From Pseudoduganella violaceinigra DSM 15887 (GTDB lineage Bacteria; Pseudomonadota; Gammaproteobacteria; Burkholderiales; Burkholderiaceae_D): a stretch of DNA of 64,000 nucleotides. Shown here piece after piece: positions 25,768-34,611 of this stretch. The stretch covers positions 208,579 to 272,578 of the forward strand of contig NZ_KE384357.1 in assembly GCF_000425385.1 (NCBI RefSeq), written 5' to 3'. A program made the position numbers and the translations under genes. The notes below the pieces were generated by a model. It was not told the origin of the DNA and ran no database searches. It worked only from the letters and a program-made list of their open reading frames with translations. Position 1 is the first letter of the stretch. Every line of letters begins with the position of its first letter.

Positions 25768-27144
25768 TTACTGAAGCTCGCGCAAGCGGTTAAATGCATC
25801 ATCGATGCGCTCCACCGCGATAATTGTCATGCCTTCGATGGCTTGCTTCGGTGCATTCGCTTTCGGAATCATGGCGATCGAGAAGCCCAGCTTGGCCGCT
25901 TCGCGCAAGCGTTCCTGGCCGCGCGGCGCCGGCCGGATTTCGCCCGCCAACCCCACTTCACCAAATACCACAAAGCCGTTCGGCAAGGCCTTGTTACGCA
26001 TCGATGAGTTGATCGCCATCAAAACCGCAAGGTCCGCCGCCGGCTCGGTAATCTTCACCCCACCCACGGCGTTGATGAACACATCCTGGTCGAAGGCCGC
26101 GATGCCGGCATGGCGGTGCAGCACCGCCAGCAGCATGGCAAGGCGATTCTGTTCCAGGCCGACGGACAGGCGGCGGGCGTTGGGCAGATGGCTGGTGTCG
26201 ACCAGGGCCTGCACTTCGACCAGCAGCGGGCGCGTACCCTCCTGGGTCACCATGACGCAGGAACCCGGCACCTGGTTTTCATGGGAAGACAGGAATAAGG
26301 CCGAAGGATTCGACACGCCCTTCAAGCCCTTTTCCGTCATGGCGAACACGCCCAGTTCATTGACCGCGCCGAAGCGGTTCTTGATCGCGCGCACCAGGCG
26401 GAAGCTGGAATGGTTGTCGCCTTCGAAATACAGCACGCAGTCGACGATGTGTTCCAGCACGCGCGGGCCCGCCAGCGCGCCCTCCTTGGTCACGTGGCCG
26501 ACCAGGATGATGGTGGTGCCGCTCGTCTTGGCGACGCGGGTCAGCTGGGCCGCGCATTCGCGCACCTGGGCCACCGACCCCGGGGCGGATGCCAGCGCAT
26601 CCGAATACACGGTCTGGATCGAATCGATCACCGCCACCTGCGGCTTCAGATCGGCCAGGGTGCCGAGGATTTTTTCGAGCTGGATTTCCGCCTGCAGCTT
26701 GAGATCCTTGGCATCGACCGCCAGGCGCTTGGCGCGCAGCGCGATCTGGGCGCCCGATTCCTCGCCGCTGACATACAACACGCTCTTGACCTTGGACATA
26801 TTGGCCAGCGCCTGCAGCAACAGGGTCGACTTGCCGATGCCGGGGTCGCCGCCGATCAGCACCACGCCGCCCGCCACCAGGCCACCGCCCAGCACGCGGT
26901 CGAATTCCTCGATGCCGGTGCCGAAGCGCGGCACGTCCAGCGCTTCGATGTCCTGCAGCGACAGCACGGGCGCGGTCTGCGCCAGCGACTGGTGCTGGGC
27001 TTGCGAGAAGCGGTTGCCGCCGGCGGCTTCGATCACGGTTTCCACCATGGTGTTCCACTGCTGGCAGGACGAGCACTGGCCGGTCCACTTGCTGCTGACG
27101 CCCCCGCATTCGCTGCAGGTGTAATTGGTTTTCGCCTTGGCCAT
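25768..27144 (-). CDS. radA: DNA repair protein RadA
   Basis: RadA is a RecA-like helicase that aids branch migration in recombinational repair. I start it at the ATG at 27144 (MAKAKTNYTC), giving 458 residues. The N-terminal C4 zinc finger is YTCSECGG...GQCSSCQQW. Walker A is GGDPGIGKST, Walker B-like residues follow in VAVIDSIQT, and the RadA-specific KNRFG motif is in AIKNRFGAVNELG. The C terminus is a Lon-like domain (VGGVKITEPAADLAVLMA). It follows alr with only 2 nt between them. Confidence 0.96.
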   Translation of the reverse strand: MAKAKTNYTCSECGGVSSKWTGQCSSCQQWNTMVETVIEAAGGNRFSQAQHQSLAQTAPVLSLQDIEALDVPRFGTGIEEFDRVLGGGLVAGGVVLIGGDPGIGKSTLLLQALANMSKVKSVLYVSGEESGAQIALRAKRLAVDAKDLKLQAEIQLEKILGTLADLKPQVAVIDSIQTVYSDALASAPGSVAQVRECAAQLTRVAKTSGTTIILVGHVTKEGALAGPRVLEHIVDCVLYFEGDNHSSFRLVRAIKNRFGAVNELGVFAMTEKGLKGVSNPSALFLSSHENQVPGSCVMVTQEGTRPLLVEVQALVDTSHLPNARRLSVGLEQNRLAMLLAVLHRHAGIAAFDQDVFINAVGGVKITEPAADLAVLMAINSSMRNKALPNGFVVFGEVGLAGEIRPAPRGQERLREAAKLGFSIAMIPKANAPKQAIEGMTIIAVERIDDAFNRLRELQ

Positions 27145-27146
27145 GC

Positions 27147-28235
27147 TCAAGCCTCGGCCATGCGCACACGCGGCGCCACCGCGCACATCAATTCATAGCC
27201 GATGGTGCCGGCCGCCGCCGCCACATCGTCGATCGGCATGCCCTCGCCCCACAGCACGACCTTGCTGCCGACGCGGGCGTTCGGCACATTGCCAAGGTCG
27301 ACGGTCAGCATGTCCATCGATACACGGCCCACCAGGCGGGTGCGCACGCCGTCCACCAGGACCGGGGTGTCGAGCGGCGCGTGGCGCGGATAGCCATCGG
27401 CATAGCCGCAGGCCACCACGCCGATGCGCATGGCCTGTTCGGCCTTGAAGCGGCTGCCGTAGCCGACATAATCGCCGGGGCCGATTTCCTGCACACCGAT
27501 CAATTCGCTGGACAAGGTCATGGTCGGCTTCAGGCCGAATTCCTCGGCCGTCTTGCCGCCCGGGGTGCCGCCATACAGCATGATGCCGGGGCGGATCCAG
27601 TCCGTCGCCAGCGCAGCGCCCAGCTCCGGCATATGCAGCACGCCGGCCGAGTTGCACAGGCTGCGCGCTCCCGGCAGGCCGGCCGCGGCGGCATTGAAGC
27701 GGCGCACCTGCTCGGCCAGCGGCATGCACGGATGGTGCAGTTCATCGGCGTTGGCGAAGTGGGTCATCAAGGTAATCGTGCCGACATGCGCGATGGCGCG
27801 CAGGCGGGCATGGGCGGCGGCGTAGTCGGCAGGTTTGAAACCGAGGCGGTTCATGCCGGTATTCATCTTCAGGTGCACATTGACCGGACGGGCCAGCGGC
27901 GTACGTTCCAGCATTTCCAGCTGTTCGACGCAATGCACGGCGCCTTCGATATCGTGTTGCGCCATTGCCAGCAGGTCGGCGGAATCGAACCATCCCTCTA
28001 AAAGCAGGATCGGCTTGGTCCAGCCCAGCTCGCGCAGGCGCACCGCGTTGTCCGGCTCGATCAGCGCCAGGCCGTCGGCTGCCGCGAAGCCGCGCATGCC
28101 GCGCGCCAAACCGTGGCCGTAGGCATTAGCCTTGACCACAGCCCAGGCTTGGGCACCCGGTGCGCAGGCTTTGGCACGTTCCAGGTTATGCTGCATCGCA
28201 GCGAGATGGATATGGGCAATGATTGGCCTTGGCAT
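27147..28235 (-). CDS. alr: Alanine racemase
   Basis: It interconverts L- and D-alanine with pyridoxal phosphate, supplying D-Ala for peptidoglycan. I use the ATG at 28235, giving 362 residues ([11 protein letters not shown]). An in-frame TTG at 28250 would add five residues, and neither start has a good ribosome binding site. The PLP lysine is in [12 protein letters not shown]. The catalytic Tyr of the C-terminal barrel is in GYGSRFKA. C-terminal [15 protein letters not shown] and VVLWGEGMP segments are typical. It is upstream of radA and divergent from lplT, a conserved neighbourhood in this family. Confidence 0.95.
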   Translation of the reverse strand: MPRPIIAHIHLAAMQHNLERAKACAPGAQAWAVVKANAYGHGLARGMRGFAAADGLALIEPDNAVRLRELGWTKPILLLEGWFDSADLLAMAQHDIEGAVHCVEQLEMLERTPLARPVNVHLKMNTGMNRLGFKPADYAAAHARLRAIAHVGTITLMTHFANADELHHPCMPLAEQVRRFNAAAAGLPGARSLCNSAGVLHMPELGAALATDWIRPGIMLYGGTPGGKTAEEFGLKPTMTLSSELIGVQEIGPGDYVGYGSRFKAEQAMRIGVVACGYADGYPRHAPLDTPVLVDGVRTRLVGRVSMDMLTVDLGNVPNARVGSKVVLWGEGMPIDDVAAAAGTIGYELMCAVAPRVRMAEA

Positions 28236-28302
28236 GTCAAAAACCGGCAAAAAAAGAATGCGGCATTTTACCTTTTGTGACGGCAGAGTGCAGGCTCAAA
28301 CC

Positions 28303-28331
28303 TTGGGAAACCTTACTTTCCATGGTATAAA
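28303..28331 (+). promoter_or_regulatory. Sigma-70 promoter of the lplT pair
   Basis: TTGGGA (28303-28308) and TATAAA (28326-28331) have a 17-nt spacer. The expected start site is about 25 nt before the first lplT ATG. Confidence 0.65.
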
Positions 28332-28362
28332 GCATCCCGAGATAATAATCTGGCATCCTTGA

Positions 28363-29625
28363 ATGAATCGTGGTTTCTATACCATCATGGCTGCGCAGTT
28401 CTTTTCGTCGCTGGCAGACAATGCTCTGCTTATCGTGGCGATCGACCTGCTGGTGACCATGCAAGCTCCGGCATGGGTTACCCCATTGCTAAAGCTGACT
28501 TTTGTGCTGTTTTACGTGCTGTTGGCAGCATTTGTGGGCGCCTTTGCCGACGCCTTGCCCAAGGGCCGGGTCATGTTTATTTCCAACCTGATCAAGATCT
28601 TCGGTTGCGCGCTGATTTTCTACCACGTGCACCCGCTGGCCGCCTATGCTGTCGTCGGCTTTGGCGCCGCCGTGTATTCGCCCGCCAAGTACGGCATCCT
28701 GACCGAACTGCTGCCGGCGGAAAAACTGGTGGTGGCCAATGGCTGGATCGAAGGCTTGACTGTCAGCTCCATCATCTTCGGCATCGCCATGGGGGGCGCC
28801 CTGATCGGCGGCCCGGTTGCAGCGGCATTGCTCAAATTGGACATCCCCGGCATCGAAACCGGGCTCGATACCACCGGCAAAATCGCCCTGGCCGTGGTCG
28901 GCGTCACCTACCTGCTGGCGGCGCTGTTCAACCTGCGCATTCCCGACACCGGTTATGTGTACGAGCACCAGGAGCGCAATCCGCTGCGCCTGATCAGCGA
29001 ATTCGCCGGCTGCTGCAGCACGCTCTGGCGCGACAAACTGGGCCAGATTTCGCTGGCCGTCACCACCCTGTTCTGGGGCGCCGGCGCCACCTTGCAATTC
29101 ATCGTACTGGAATGGGCCAAGCAATCGCTGGGCATGGCGCTGGACAAGGCAACCAGCACCATCGCCATCGTGGCGGTGGGCGTGGCAATCGGCGCCGGCA
29201 TGTCGGCGCGCTTCATCTCCCTGCGCAAATCGCTGTCCGTCGTGCCGCTGGGCGTGGCGATGGGCGTGATCGTCACGGGCATGATCTTTGTCCACGATGT
29301 GCGCCTGGCCTATCCGCTGCTGCTGGTGGTCGGCCTGCTATCGGGCTTCTTCGTGGTGCCGATGAACGCCTTGCTGCAGCACCGCGGCCACGTGCTCATG
29401 AGCGCCGGCCACTCCATCGCAGTCCAGAATTTCAACGAAAACCTGTCGATCCTGACCATGCTGGCGGTGTATTCGCTGATGGTCAAGCTGCACCTGGGCC
29501 TGAACACCATCATCGTGCTGTTTGGCCTCTTCGTTGCGGGCTCCATGCTGGGCATCATGCGCCTGCATGCCGCCAACCAGCGCCAGCACGACTCACTTAG
29601 CCTGATCGGCGAGCATAAGCACTGA
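28363..29625 (+). CDS. lplT: Lysophospholipid transporter LplT, copy 1 (MFS)
   Basis: This major-facilitator protein has 420 residues and about 12 transmembrane helices. LplT flips lysophospholipids across the inner membrane for re-acylation. Family features seen are MNRGFYTIMAAQFFSSLADNALL at the start, GAFADALPKGRVMFISN (MFS motif A region), PAKYGILTELLPAEKLVVANGWIEGLT and HRGHVLMSAGHSIAVQNFNEN. The usual partner, acyltransferase Aas, is not adjacent. A near-identical paralogue follows after 4 nt, so this is a tandem duplication. Confidence 0.9.
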   Translation: MNRGFYTIMAAQFFSSLADNALLIVAIDLLVTMQAPAWVTPLLKLTFVLFYVLLAAFVGAFADALPKGRVMFISNLIKIFGCALIFYHVHPLAAYAVVGFGAAVYSPAKYGILTELLPAEKLVVANGWIEGLTVSSIIFGIAMGGALIGGPVAAALLKLDIPGIETGLDTTGKIALAVVGVTYLLAALFNLRIPDTGYVYEHQERNPLRLISEFAGCCSTLWRDKLGQISLAVTTLFWGAGATLQFIVLEWAKQSLGMALDKATSTIAIVAVGVAIGAGMSARFISLRKSLSVVPLGVAMGVIVTGMIFVHDVRLAYPLLLVVGLLSGFFVVPMNALLQHRGHVLMSAGHSIAVQNFNENLSILTMLAVYSLMVKLHLGLNTIIVLFGLFVAGSMLGIMRLHAANQRQHDSLSLIGEHKH

Positions 29626-29629
29626 GAGC

Positions 29630-30892
29630 ATGAAACGAGGCTTTTACACCATTATGGCGGCGCAGTTCTTCTCGTCGCTGGCGGACTCCGCGCTGCTGAT
29701 CGTCGCGATCTACATGCTGGGCATCATGAAGTCGCCGGCCTGGATGACGCCGATGCTGAAGGAGACCTTCGTTCTGTTCTACGTGCTGCTGGCGGCCTTC
29801 GTCGGCGCTTTTGCGGACGCCCTGCCCAAGGGCAAGGTCATGCTGATCGGGAACATGATCAAGATCTTTGGCTGCGCCCTGTTCTTCTATGACGTGCACC
29901 CGCTGGCCGCCTACGCTGTCGCCGGGCTGGGCGCCGCGATCTACTCGCCGGCCAAATACGGCATCCTCACCGAATTGCTGCCGCCTGAAAAACTGGTCGC
30001 CGCCAACGGCTGGATCGAAGGCCTGACCGTCAGTTCCATCATCCTGGGCACCGCCCTGGGCGGCGCCCTGATTGGCGGCCCGGTGTCGGCCGCCCTGCTC
30101 GCCTTTGACCTGCGTGGTATCGACACCGGCCTGAATTCGGTCGCAGAGATCGCCCTGGCATGCGTCGGCGTGATCTACCTGCTGGCGACAGTATTCAACC
30201 TGCGCATCCCAGACACCGGCTATGTCTACGAAAAACAGGAGCGCAACCCCTTCCTGCTGGTACGCGACTTCGCGGACTGCTGCACCGTCCTGTGGCGCGA
30301 CAAGCTCGGCCAGATTTCCCTGGCGGTGACCACCCTGTTCTGGGGCGCCGGCGCCACCTTGCAGTTCATCGTGCTGGAATGGGCCAAGCAATCGCTGGGC
30401 ATGCCGCTGAACAAGGCCACCAGCACGGTCGCCATCGTGGTGGTGGGCGTGGCGCTGGGCGCCGTACTGTCCGCGCGCTTCATCACCTTGCGCAAAGCCT
30501 TGTCCGTGATACCGCTCGGCATTGCAATGGGTGTGATTGTGATGTCGATGATCTTCGTGCACGACTTGCGCATCGCTTACGTGCTGCTGCTGGTGGTAGG
30601 CGGCCTGTCGGGATTCTTCGTGGTGCCGATGAATGCACTGCTGCAGCACCGGGGCCACGTGCTGATGAGTGCCGGCCATTCGATCGCGGTGCAGAACTTC
30701 AATGAGAACCTGTCCATCCTGACCATGTTGGCCGTGTATGCGCTCATGGTGAAACTGGGCCTGGGCCTGAACACCATCATCGTGCTGTTCGGCCTGTTCC
30801 TGGCGGGCTCCATGCTGGCCATTATGGCGCTGCATGCGGCCAACCAGCGCGTCCAGGATTCACTCGCGCTGATCGGCGAGCATAAGCACTAG
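29630..30892 (+). CDS. lplT: Lysophospholipid transporter LplT, copy 2 (MFS)
   Basis: It is also 420 residues and collinear with copy 1. The copies share nearly all sequence in the second half (SLAVTTLFWGAGATLQFIVLEW, HRGHVLMSAGHSIAVQNFNENLSILTML) and the same ending (LIGEHKH). Differences cluster around helices 2-3 and the central loop. An ADSALLIVAIYMLG segment replaces ADNALLIVAIDLLV, losing Asn and Asp residues in helix 1. The reading frame is intact, so it is not a pseudogene. The two copies may have different lipid preference. It overlaps the convergent DUF1853 gene by 4 bp. Confidence 0.88.
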   Translation: MKRGFYTIMAAQFFSSLADSALLIVAIYMLGIMKSPAWMTPMLKETFVLFYVLLAAFVGAFADALPKGKVMLIGNMIKIFGCALFFYDVHPLAAYAVAGLGAAIYSPAKYGILTELLPPEKLVAANGWIEGLTVSSIILGTALGGALIGGPVSAALLAFDLRGIDTGLNSVAEIALACVGVIYLLATVFNLRIPDTGYVYEKQERNPFLLVRDFADCCTVLWRDKLGQISLAVTTLFWGAGATLQFIVLEWAKQSLGMPLNKATSTVAIVVVGVALGAVLSARFITLRKALSVIPLGIAMGVIVMSMIFVHDLRIAYVLLLVVGGLSGFFVVPMNALLQHRGHVLMSAGHSIAVQNFNENLSILTMLAVYALMVKLGLGLNTIIVLFGLFLAGSMLAIMALHAANQRVQDSLALIGEHKH

Positions 30893-31866
30893 GCGGGCAA
30901 GTCCCCGTCACGGCGGCGCGCCTGGGCCCGGGCGCGCCAGTCATCCGGCACGACAAAGCCGCGTTCCACTTCTTCCAGCCAGCCGCCTTCCTCCCGCACC
31001 GTTGCCACCATCACCGGGTTCGGATCGGTGGCGAATTTTTCCGCCAGCACGTCCAGCAAGGCCTGGCGCGCGAGCGGCGCGGGCGTCGGCGCATCCTCCT
31101 TGCGTTCGACCGGCGTGCGCAGCGGCGCGAGCCACTGCAGGCGCGGCATGACGATGAACTGCTCGTCGCTCGCCCCGGCTTGCTCGCCCACGGTGCGCCA
31201 ATGGCCGCGACAGTGATCGGGCGAAATGCCTTCGATGCGCGGTGCGGCTTCGGCGGCGTGGTAGAACAGCCAGCCCTTGACCAGCGCCTGCGCCGAGACC
31301 ACCGGCGCGGGCACTAGCTGCTGCGCGGCCGGATGCCGGGACAATTGCAACTGGGACTGGAAGATCTTGCGCATCTTCAGTCCCAGGGTGTCGGCCAGGT
31401 TCGGGCCGACCAAACGGTTGTAGTTGCCGGTATCCGGATCGCCGTCCAACAGGTAGAACTTGGTCGCGAATTCGATATGGCGCAAGCCTTCGCGGCCCTC
31501 CTCGCGCAGCAGGAAGTCGAATTCGCCGATGGTGCCGTTCCTGCCGTCGCGGACTTGCAGGCCGTGCGCGGCGAGCGTGCCATGCGCGGCGAAATAGAAG
31601 GCCATCAGTTTTTCGGCGTACAGGCCAAGGCGCGAGTAAAAGCGGTTGCCGAGCGCCGCATCGAGCGGCGACGGATCCGCATCAAGATCGGCCAGCCAGT
31701 TGGCGACAGCGGGCGATACCGGGCCCAGTGTGGCGATCCTGCCCTGCCAGTGCGGGCTGTGCGGGTCCAGCAGATCGGGCGAATCCAGCAGCCAGGCCAG
31801 CGCGCGGACATGGGGCCGCGCGAGGTGGCCCCACTTTCGATGGAATGAACTAGCGTCGGCCGGCAT
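30889..31866 (-). CDS. DUF1853 family protein
   Basis: The 325-residue cytoplasmic protein matches DUF1853. Conserved-looking blocks are HLARPHVRALAWLLDSPDLL at the N terminus, NRFYSRLGLYAEKLMAFYF, and a nuclease-like GEFDFLLRE...LRHIEFATKFYL (acidic residues followed by E-x-K). The E-x-K arrangement resembles PD-(D/E)XK nuclease cores, so a nuclease fold is possible but unproven. Its start overlaps the uracil-DNA glycosylase gene by 17 bp, making it the last gene of the tsaB-rimI-UDG operon. Confidence 0.82.
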   Translation of the reverse strand: MPADASSFHRKWGHLARPHVRALAWLLDSPDLLDPHSPHWQGRIATLGPVSPAVANWLADLDADPSPLDAALGNRFYSRLGLYAEKLMAFYFAAHGTLAAHGLQVRDGRNGTIGEFDFLLREEGREGLRHIEFATKFYLLDGDPDTGNYNRLVGPNLADTLGLKMRKIFQSQLQLSRHPAAQQLVPAPVVSAQALVKGWLFYHAAEAAPRIEGISPDHCRGHWRTVGEQAGASDEQFIVMPRLQWLAPLRTPVERKEDAPTPAPLARQALLDVLAEKFATDPNPVMVATVREEGGWLEEVERGFVVPDDWRARAQARRRDGDLPA

Positions 31867-32983
31867 GGGCGGCTTTGGCCAGGCACAAGTCCTGCCATGC
31901 CTTGACCTTCTCTTCCGGCTTTTTCAGCAAGTCGGACGGATGGTAGGTGGCCACCACCGGCACGCTGCCGTGCAGCATGATGCGGCCGCGCGCCGCGCCG
32001 CCCAGCAAGCCTTTGCCCGCGGCGTGGCCGAACGCGACGATCACCTTGGCCTGCGTCAGTTCCAGCTCGCGCTGCAGGTATGGCCGGCAGGCTTGTAGTT
32101 CTTCCGGACTGGCTGCGTTCGGGCTGTGGCACTTCACCAGGCTGGTGAGGTAGGCGCCCTGGTCCGTCGTCTGGCCGACGGCTTTCAGCATATTGTCGAG
32201 CAGGTAGCCGCTATCGCCGGCGAATTGGTAGCCCGCGCTGTCTTCCTCCGATCCTGGCGCGGCGTCGAGGGCGATCCAGGTAGCTTGCTCATCGCCCCGG
32301 CCCGGAACGGCCTGCTGGCGGGTTGCGCAGCGCGCGCAACGCGTGCAGCTTGCTACCGCCGCTTGCAGGGCAGGCCAATCCATGTGGGCGATTTCTTCAT
32401 CGGTGGCGCGGCCTGCGCGCGGCTCCGCACGGCGCGCAGCAGCGGGCTGCTCGTCGTCGAACCAGCTTGGCGGCTCGTCCGCCGGCGCGTCGTCGGCCAT
32501 CGCTGGCGGCGGCACGTTTGCGCTTCGGCCTGGCGGCGCAGCCAGTACCGGTTCCGGCGCTGGCGCCACTTTCTTGCGCTGCGGCTTGTATTCGGGCGTC
32601 GGCGCGTCGTCAAACCAGGACATATCTTCGCCGGTCGACGCAATGCTCGGCGTCCCGGGCACGCGCGCCGGCGCGGCTGGCGCCTCGGGAAGCGTTTCGC
32701 GTGCAGCTTCCGCGCCGGCTTGAGGCGCCGAGGCGGGGCGTGGCGCAACAGGCGATGGCGCTTGCGGCGCTAATGCGGGCGCCTCCGGCAGGGCTGCAGG
32801 GGCGTGCGCTGCGGCGGCAGCGACGGGCAGCGGCGGCGCCGGCTCCGGCTCGGCGGCCGGTGCAACGTCAAGCGCAGCAAGGTCGAGCGCAGCAGCGTCG
32901 GCAACCACGGCGCGGCTGCGCAGGCGCCACTGCGGCCCTACGCCCATCTCTTCAAGGAAAACTGCGGAGCGGCGATCGCTCAT
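31850..32983 (-). CDS. Family 4-like uracil-DNA glycosylase with long N-terminal linker
   Basis: This base-excision-repair enzyme has 377 residues. The C-terminal half (about 170-377) is an iron-sulfur uracil-DNA glycosylase. Four Cys ligand candidates are seen (CTRCARC region, VKCHSP and LQACRPY). The water-activating loop is LDAAPGSEED, where family members usually read GE(A/G)PG, and the HPS motif is in ATYHPSD. Residues about 20-165 are Pro/Ala-rich low complexity with an island SWFDDAPTPEYKPQRK and a second WFDDEQP, possibly partner-binding peptides. I start it at ATG 32983, overlapping rimI by 4 bp; the frame continues upstream without supported coding sequence. Confidence 0.85.
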   Translation of the reverse strand: MSDRRSAVFLEEMGVGPQWRLRSRAVVADAAALDLAALDVAPAAEPEPAPPLPVAAAAAHAPAALPEAPALAPQAPSPVAPRPASAPQAGAEAARETLPEAPAAPARVPGTPSIASTGEDMSWFDDAPTPEYKPQRKKVAPAPEPVLAAPPGRSANVPPPAMADDAPADEPPSWFDDEQPAAARRAEPRAGRATDEEIAHMDWPALQAAVASCTRCARCATRQQAVPGRGDEQATWIALDAAPGSEEDSAGYQFAGDSGYLLDNMLKAVGQTTDQGAYLTSLVKCHSPNAASPEELQACRPYLQRELELTQAKVIVAFGHAAGKGLLGGAARGRIMLHGSVPVVATYHPSDLLKKPEEKVKAWQDLCLAKAAHAGRR

Positions 32984-33453
32984 AGTCCAAAACGCATCAC
33001 GATGGCGTCCTCGCGGGTAGAGTCGGCGGCGGGATAGTAGCCTTTGCGGCGGCCGATCTCGGAAAAGCCGAAGCGCTGGTAGATTTCCAGCGCCCGTACA
33101 TTGGACGGCCGCACTTCCAGCAGGATGGACTCCATGCCAAGCCCGCGCGACAAGGCGACAGCCTGGTTCACCAGCAGGCGTCCCACGCCCCGGCCCTGCC
33201 AGTTGCGCGCCACGGCCACATTCAGCAAATGCGCCTCGTCGACGATTCCCATCACCAGGAAATACCCCATCAGCTGGCGGTCCTGCGCGCGCAGGACCCA
33301 GGCGTGATAGCCCTGCGACAGAGAATCGGCAAAATTGACGCGGCTCCAAGGGTAGGGATAAACCTGCTGCTCCACCGCCACCACCTCGTCGAGGTCGGCT
33401 TCCTGCATCGGCTCGTAAATCAGCCGAGCCAGATCCCATAACTGATGCATCAT
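32980..33453 (-). CDS. rimI: Ribosomal protein S18-alanine N-acetyltransferase RimI
   Basis: This GNAT acetyltransferase modifies the N-terminal Ala of ribosomal protein S18. The 157 residues show the acetyl-CoA P-loop in VARNWQGRGVGRLLV, the beta-4 segment HLLNVAV and the RALEIYQRFGF block near the C terminus. RimI genes commonly lie next to tsaB, as here, with start and stop codons overlapping by 4 bp on both sides. Translation across tsaB-rimI-UDG is therefore likely coupled. Confidence 0.94.
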   Translation of the reverse strand: MMHQLWDLARLIYEPMQEADLDEVVAVEQQVYPYPWSRVNFADSLSQGYHAWVLRAQDRQLMGYFLVMGIVDEAHLLNVAVARNWQGRGVGRLLVNQAVALSRGLGMESILLEVRPSNVRALEIYQRFGFSEIGRRKGYYPAADSTREDAIVMRFGL

Positions 33454-34148
33454 GCCTGCGCCGCCTTCATCACTTCCCGTTCAGCCTTGGTATAGGCGAC
33501 CTTGTTGCGCAGGTAGAGCGGCTGCGCCTGGGCGGCGGGCACGGCATGGCCGGCAGCGAAAGCGGCCCGGCCCAGCTGCGCCACCTGGACCGCGTGCGGC
33601 ATGATCGCGCCGTCGGCGCCATCCGCGAATTCCTTGCCGGCGAAAGCCTCGGCGTAAGCGGCAATACCGTTGCCGCAGGCGCGCACCGGGCCCGCGGGGG
33701 CCACATCGCCCGGCGCGGCAAGCGCCGGCGGCAGCACGGCGACCGGCTGGCCGCCGTCAAAGCGGTACTGGGCCCAGTAAACTTCGTTCATGCGAGCGTC
33801 GAGCACCGCCAGGACCTCATCGGAACCGTGGCGCGCAAGGCAGGCCAGGGCCATGGCATCGAGGGTCACCACGGGCAGCAGCGGCAAGCCGGCGCCGAAA
33901 CCGAGACCCTGCGCAATGCCGCAGGCGGTGCGCACACCGGTAAAGGAACCGGGACCCGCGCCATAGGCAATGGCGTCGCAATCGCGCAGAACAATGCCCG
34001 CCTCCGCGAGCAATTCCTGGATCATGGGCAGCACGGCCTGGGAATGGGTGCGCACGCCGGACGATTCGCGAAAATACACGCGCTCCCCGCGCAGCAGGGC
34101 GCAGGAAGCCATTTCGGAGGATGTTTCGATTGCAAGAATAGTAGCCAT
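33450..34148 (-). CDS. tsaB: tRNA threonylcarbamoyladenosine biosynthesis protein TsaB
   Basis: TsaB is the partner of TsaD in forming the t6A37 modification of ANN-decoding tRNAs. I start it at ATG 34148 (MATILAIETSSE), giving 232 residues. The ASKHA-fold elements are ILAIETSSE, the SSGVRTHSQAVLPMIQELL block and IAYGAGPGSFTGVRTACGIAQGLGF, the signature of TsaB. It is the first gene of the tsaB-rimI-UDG-DUF1853 operon and is divergent from the thioredoxin-like gene. Confidence 0.96.
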   Translation of the reverse strand: MATILAIETSSEMASCALLRGERVYFRESSGVRTHSQAVLPMIQELLAEAGIVLRDCDAIAYGAGPGSFTGVRTACGIAQGLGFGAGLPLLPVVTLDAMALACLARHGSDEVLAVLDARMNEVYWAQYRFDGGQPVAVLPPALAAPGDVAPAGPVRACGNGIAAYAEAFAGKEFADGADGAIMPHAVQVAQLGRAAFAAGHAVPAAQAQPLYLRNKVAYTKAEREVMKAAQA

Positions 34149-34188
34149 GGCCGGTATTTTAACCTGTGGCCATGTACAATAGCACCCC

Positions 34189-34611
34189 ATGCACAGTACT
34201 ACCCTACATGCCGACAACCGCGCCGAAGTGGCCGCCGCGCTGGCGCAGGATCACCTGGTCGTGGCCTGCCTGTGCGCCGCCTGGTGCGGCACTTGCGCAT
34301 CCTACCGGGCGGTCTTCGAAGAACTTGCGAGCCGCCATCCGGACAAATACTTCCTGTGGGTCGATATCGAAGACCACGCCGACCTGGTCGGCGACCTCGA
34401 TGTCGAAAACTTCCCCACCCTGCTGATCCAGCGCCACGCGCATGTGGCCTTCTTCGGCACCATGCTGCCCGATCCGAACGTGGCGCATCGCCTGGTCGAG
34501 GCCCAGGCCGAACTCTCCGATGAAGAACTGGCGCGCCAGGCCGCTTCCACCCAGGAGCGCCGTCAATGGCAGCAGGAATGCAACCTGCGCGCCCTGCTAG
34601 GCCAGGCGTAG
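34189..34611 (+). CDS. Thioredoxin-family protein
   Basis: The 140-residue protein has a thioredoxin fold with redox motif WCGTC in CLCAAWCGTCASYR and the cis-Pro in ENFPTLLIQRH. An extra Cys lies two residues before the motif. No signal peptide is seen, so it is cytoplasmic. The C-terminal helix region (about 105-140) is rich in Gln/Glu and Arg. The TACAAT at 34175-34180 is a likely -10 for it. Its last 15 bases overlap the convergent molybdopterin-oxidase gene. The client is unknown. Confidence 0.88.
   Translation: MHSTTLHADNRAEVAAALAQDHLVVACLCAAWCGTCASYRAVFEELASRHPDKYFLWVDIEDHADLVGDLDVENFPTLLIQRHAHVAFFGTMLPDPNVAHRLVEAQAELSDEELARQAASTQERRQWQQECNLRALLGQA

Noticed and set aside
29630-30892. 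Second lplT copy as a pseudogene
   Set aside because: The frame is full length, uninterrupted and retains all conserved blocks.
31850-33439. Uracil-DNA glycosylase frame extended upstream across rimI
   Set aside because: The extension lies in another frame of rimI and its sequence has no similarity to a glycosylase. The ATG at 32983 overlaps the rimI stop in the usual ATGA fashion.
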